This document shows, in pieces, positions 63,686-64,000 of a stretch of 64,000 nt of DNA. The number at the start of each line of letters is the position of its first letter. Within the stretch, counting starts at the first letter, position 1. This stretch comes from Methylomonas sp. 11b. GTDB lineage: Bacteria; Pseudomonadota; Gammaproteobacteria; Methylococcales; Methylomonadaceae. The stretch lies in contig NZ_KI911557.1 of assembly GCF_000515215.1 (NCBI RefSeq), forward strand, positions 2,599,741 through 2,663,740, read 5' to 3'. Both the position numbers and the translations under genes were made by a program. Under the pieces are notes generated by a model. The model was not told where the DNA came from, did no database searches, and saw nothing but the letters and a program-made list of their open reading frames with translations.

Positions 63686-64000
63686 TTATTGCCGGCCCTG
63701 CAAGGACTGCCGCAACAAGGCCGACGCCTGCTCGGCCGGCACAGGTTTGCTGAAAAAATACCCTTGTCCGTAATTGCACTGCTGTCCACCCAAAAAATCC
63801 AACTGACTCTGATCTTCGACGCCTTCCGCTACCAACTCCAGCCTCAGCTGGCCCGCCATGGCCGAAATAGCCGACACAATCGCTCTGTCGTTGGCATCGG
63901 TGCAAATATCCTTCACGAACGACTTATCGATTTTTAAGGTATCGAGCGGAAAACGCTTCAAATAACTGAGCGAAGAATAACCGGTACCGAAATCATCCAC
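63686..64000 (-). CDS. C-terminal end of an EAL-domain c-di-GMP phosphodiesterase (partial)
   Basis: The last 104 codons of a gene that continues past the right edge. It shows MDDFGTGYSSLSYLKRFPLD, LKIDKSFV, VAEGVEDQSQLDFL and GQGYFFSKPVP, the second half of an EAL domain with loop 6 and the catalytic Lys intact. Its N-terminal domains cannot be seen. Confidence 0.92.
   Translation of the reverse strand: MDDFGTGYSSLSYLKRFPLDTLKIDKSFVKDICTDANDRAIVSAISAMAGQLRLELVAEGVEDQSQLDFLGGQQCNYGQGYFFSKPVPAEQASALLRQSLQGRQ

Overview
The window is about 64 kb of dense chromosomal DNA from a Gram-negative bacterium, most likely a gammaproteobacterial (type I) methanotroph of the Methylococcales, close to Methylomonas. 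This assignment is inference. It rests on the gene orders pilB-pilC-pilD-coaE-zapD-yacG-mutT and rplU-rpmA-obgE-proB, a cytochrome b with the PVWY form of the Qo motif, a periplasmic SBP56 methanethiol oxidase, a formaldehyde-activating-enzyme (Fae) homolog, a nif-type flavodoxin and many c-di-GMP proteins. No methane monooxygenase or methanol dehydrogenase gene lies in the window, and I see no rRNA, tRNA or CRISPR array.

Layout. 1-5.6 kb: the 5' part of an unusual cytochrome bd subunit I gene, a MASE1-PAS-GGDEF protein, and phoBR. 5.7-13.5 kb: an accessory region centred on methanethiol oxidase (mtoX). It holds a fused SCO/MauG-like protein, a DUF4242 protein that shares a palindromic operator with a nearby TetR regulator, two toxin-antitoxin pairs and one cassette bounded by inverted copies of a structured repeat. 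13.8-18.6 kb: dcd, a bacterial homolog of the phosphorylase kinase regulatory subunit, and glucokinase. 18.7-22.9 kb: a PAS-GGDEF-EAL protein, a small periplasmic protein and a zinc-ribbon nuclease. 23.2-26.6 kb: a nif-associated group (flavodoxin behind a sigma54-like promoter, a 4Fe-4S leucine-rich-variant protein, an unknown protein, an ankyrin protein) and a Fae homolog. 26.9-30.9 kb: hisC and the bc1 complex (petABC). 31-35 kb: a histone-tail/winged-helix protein, PsiF, lexA with a small membrane-protein gene behind it, and pilU. 35.2-43.4 kb: a signalling block (PAS histidine kinase and NarL-type regulator, STAS-like protein, a GGDEF-EAL protein with an ethylene-receptor-like sensor, a heme chemoreceptor). 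43.6-46.4 kb: a ThiI-like thiolation protein with TusA, then a second repeat-bounded cassette carrying an Mrr-like nuclease. 46.4-64 kb: core genes (argJ, mutT-thiE fusion, yacG, zapD, coaE, pilD, pilC, pilB, thiC with a TPP riboswitch, ispB, rplU, rpmA, obgE, proB, apbC, an L,D-transpeptidase) and the end of an EAL-domain gene.

The strongest unexplained signal is a repeat of about 265 bp present four times (about 7703-7969, 8840-9100, 44874-45139, 46148-46410). Each copy folds into at least six hairpins whose stems change in a compensating way between copies. Mismatches on one strand become G-U pairs on the other, which points to the strand that folds. The four copies form two inverted pairs with the same geometry, each enclosing about 0.9-1.0 kb with one accessory gene. 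I read these as two cassettes of an undescribed mobile or structured-RNA element. Other notable points are the bd-oxidase subunit lacking the distal heme and quinol residues, the SCO-MauG fusion beside mtoX, the ethylene-binding-type c-di-GMP protein, and the lexA-small membrane protein operon behind a long inverted-repeat operator.
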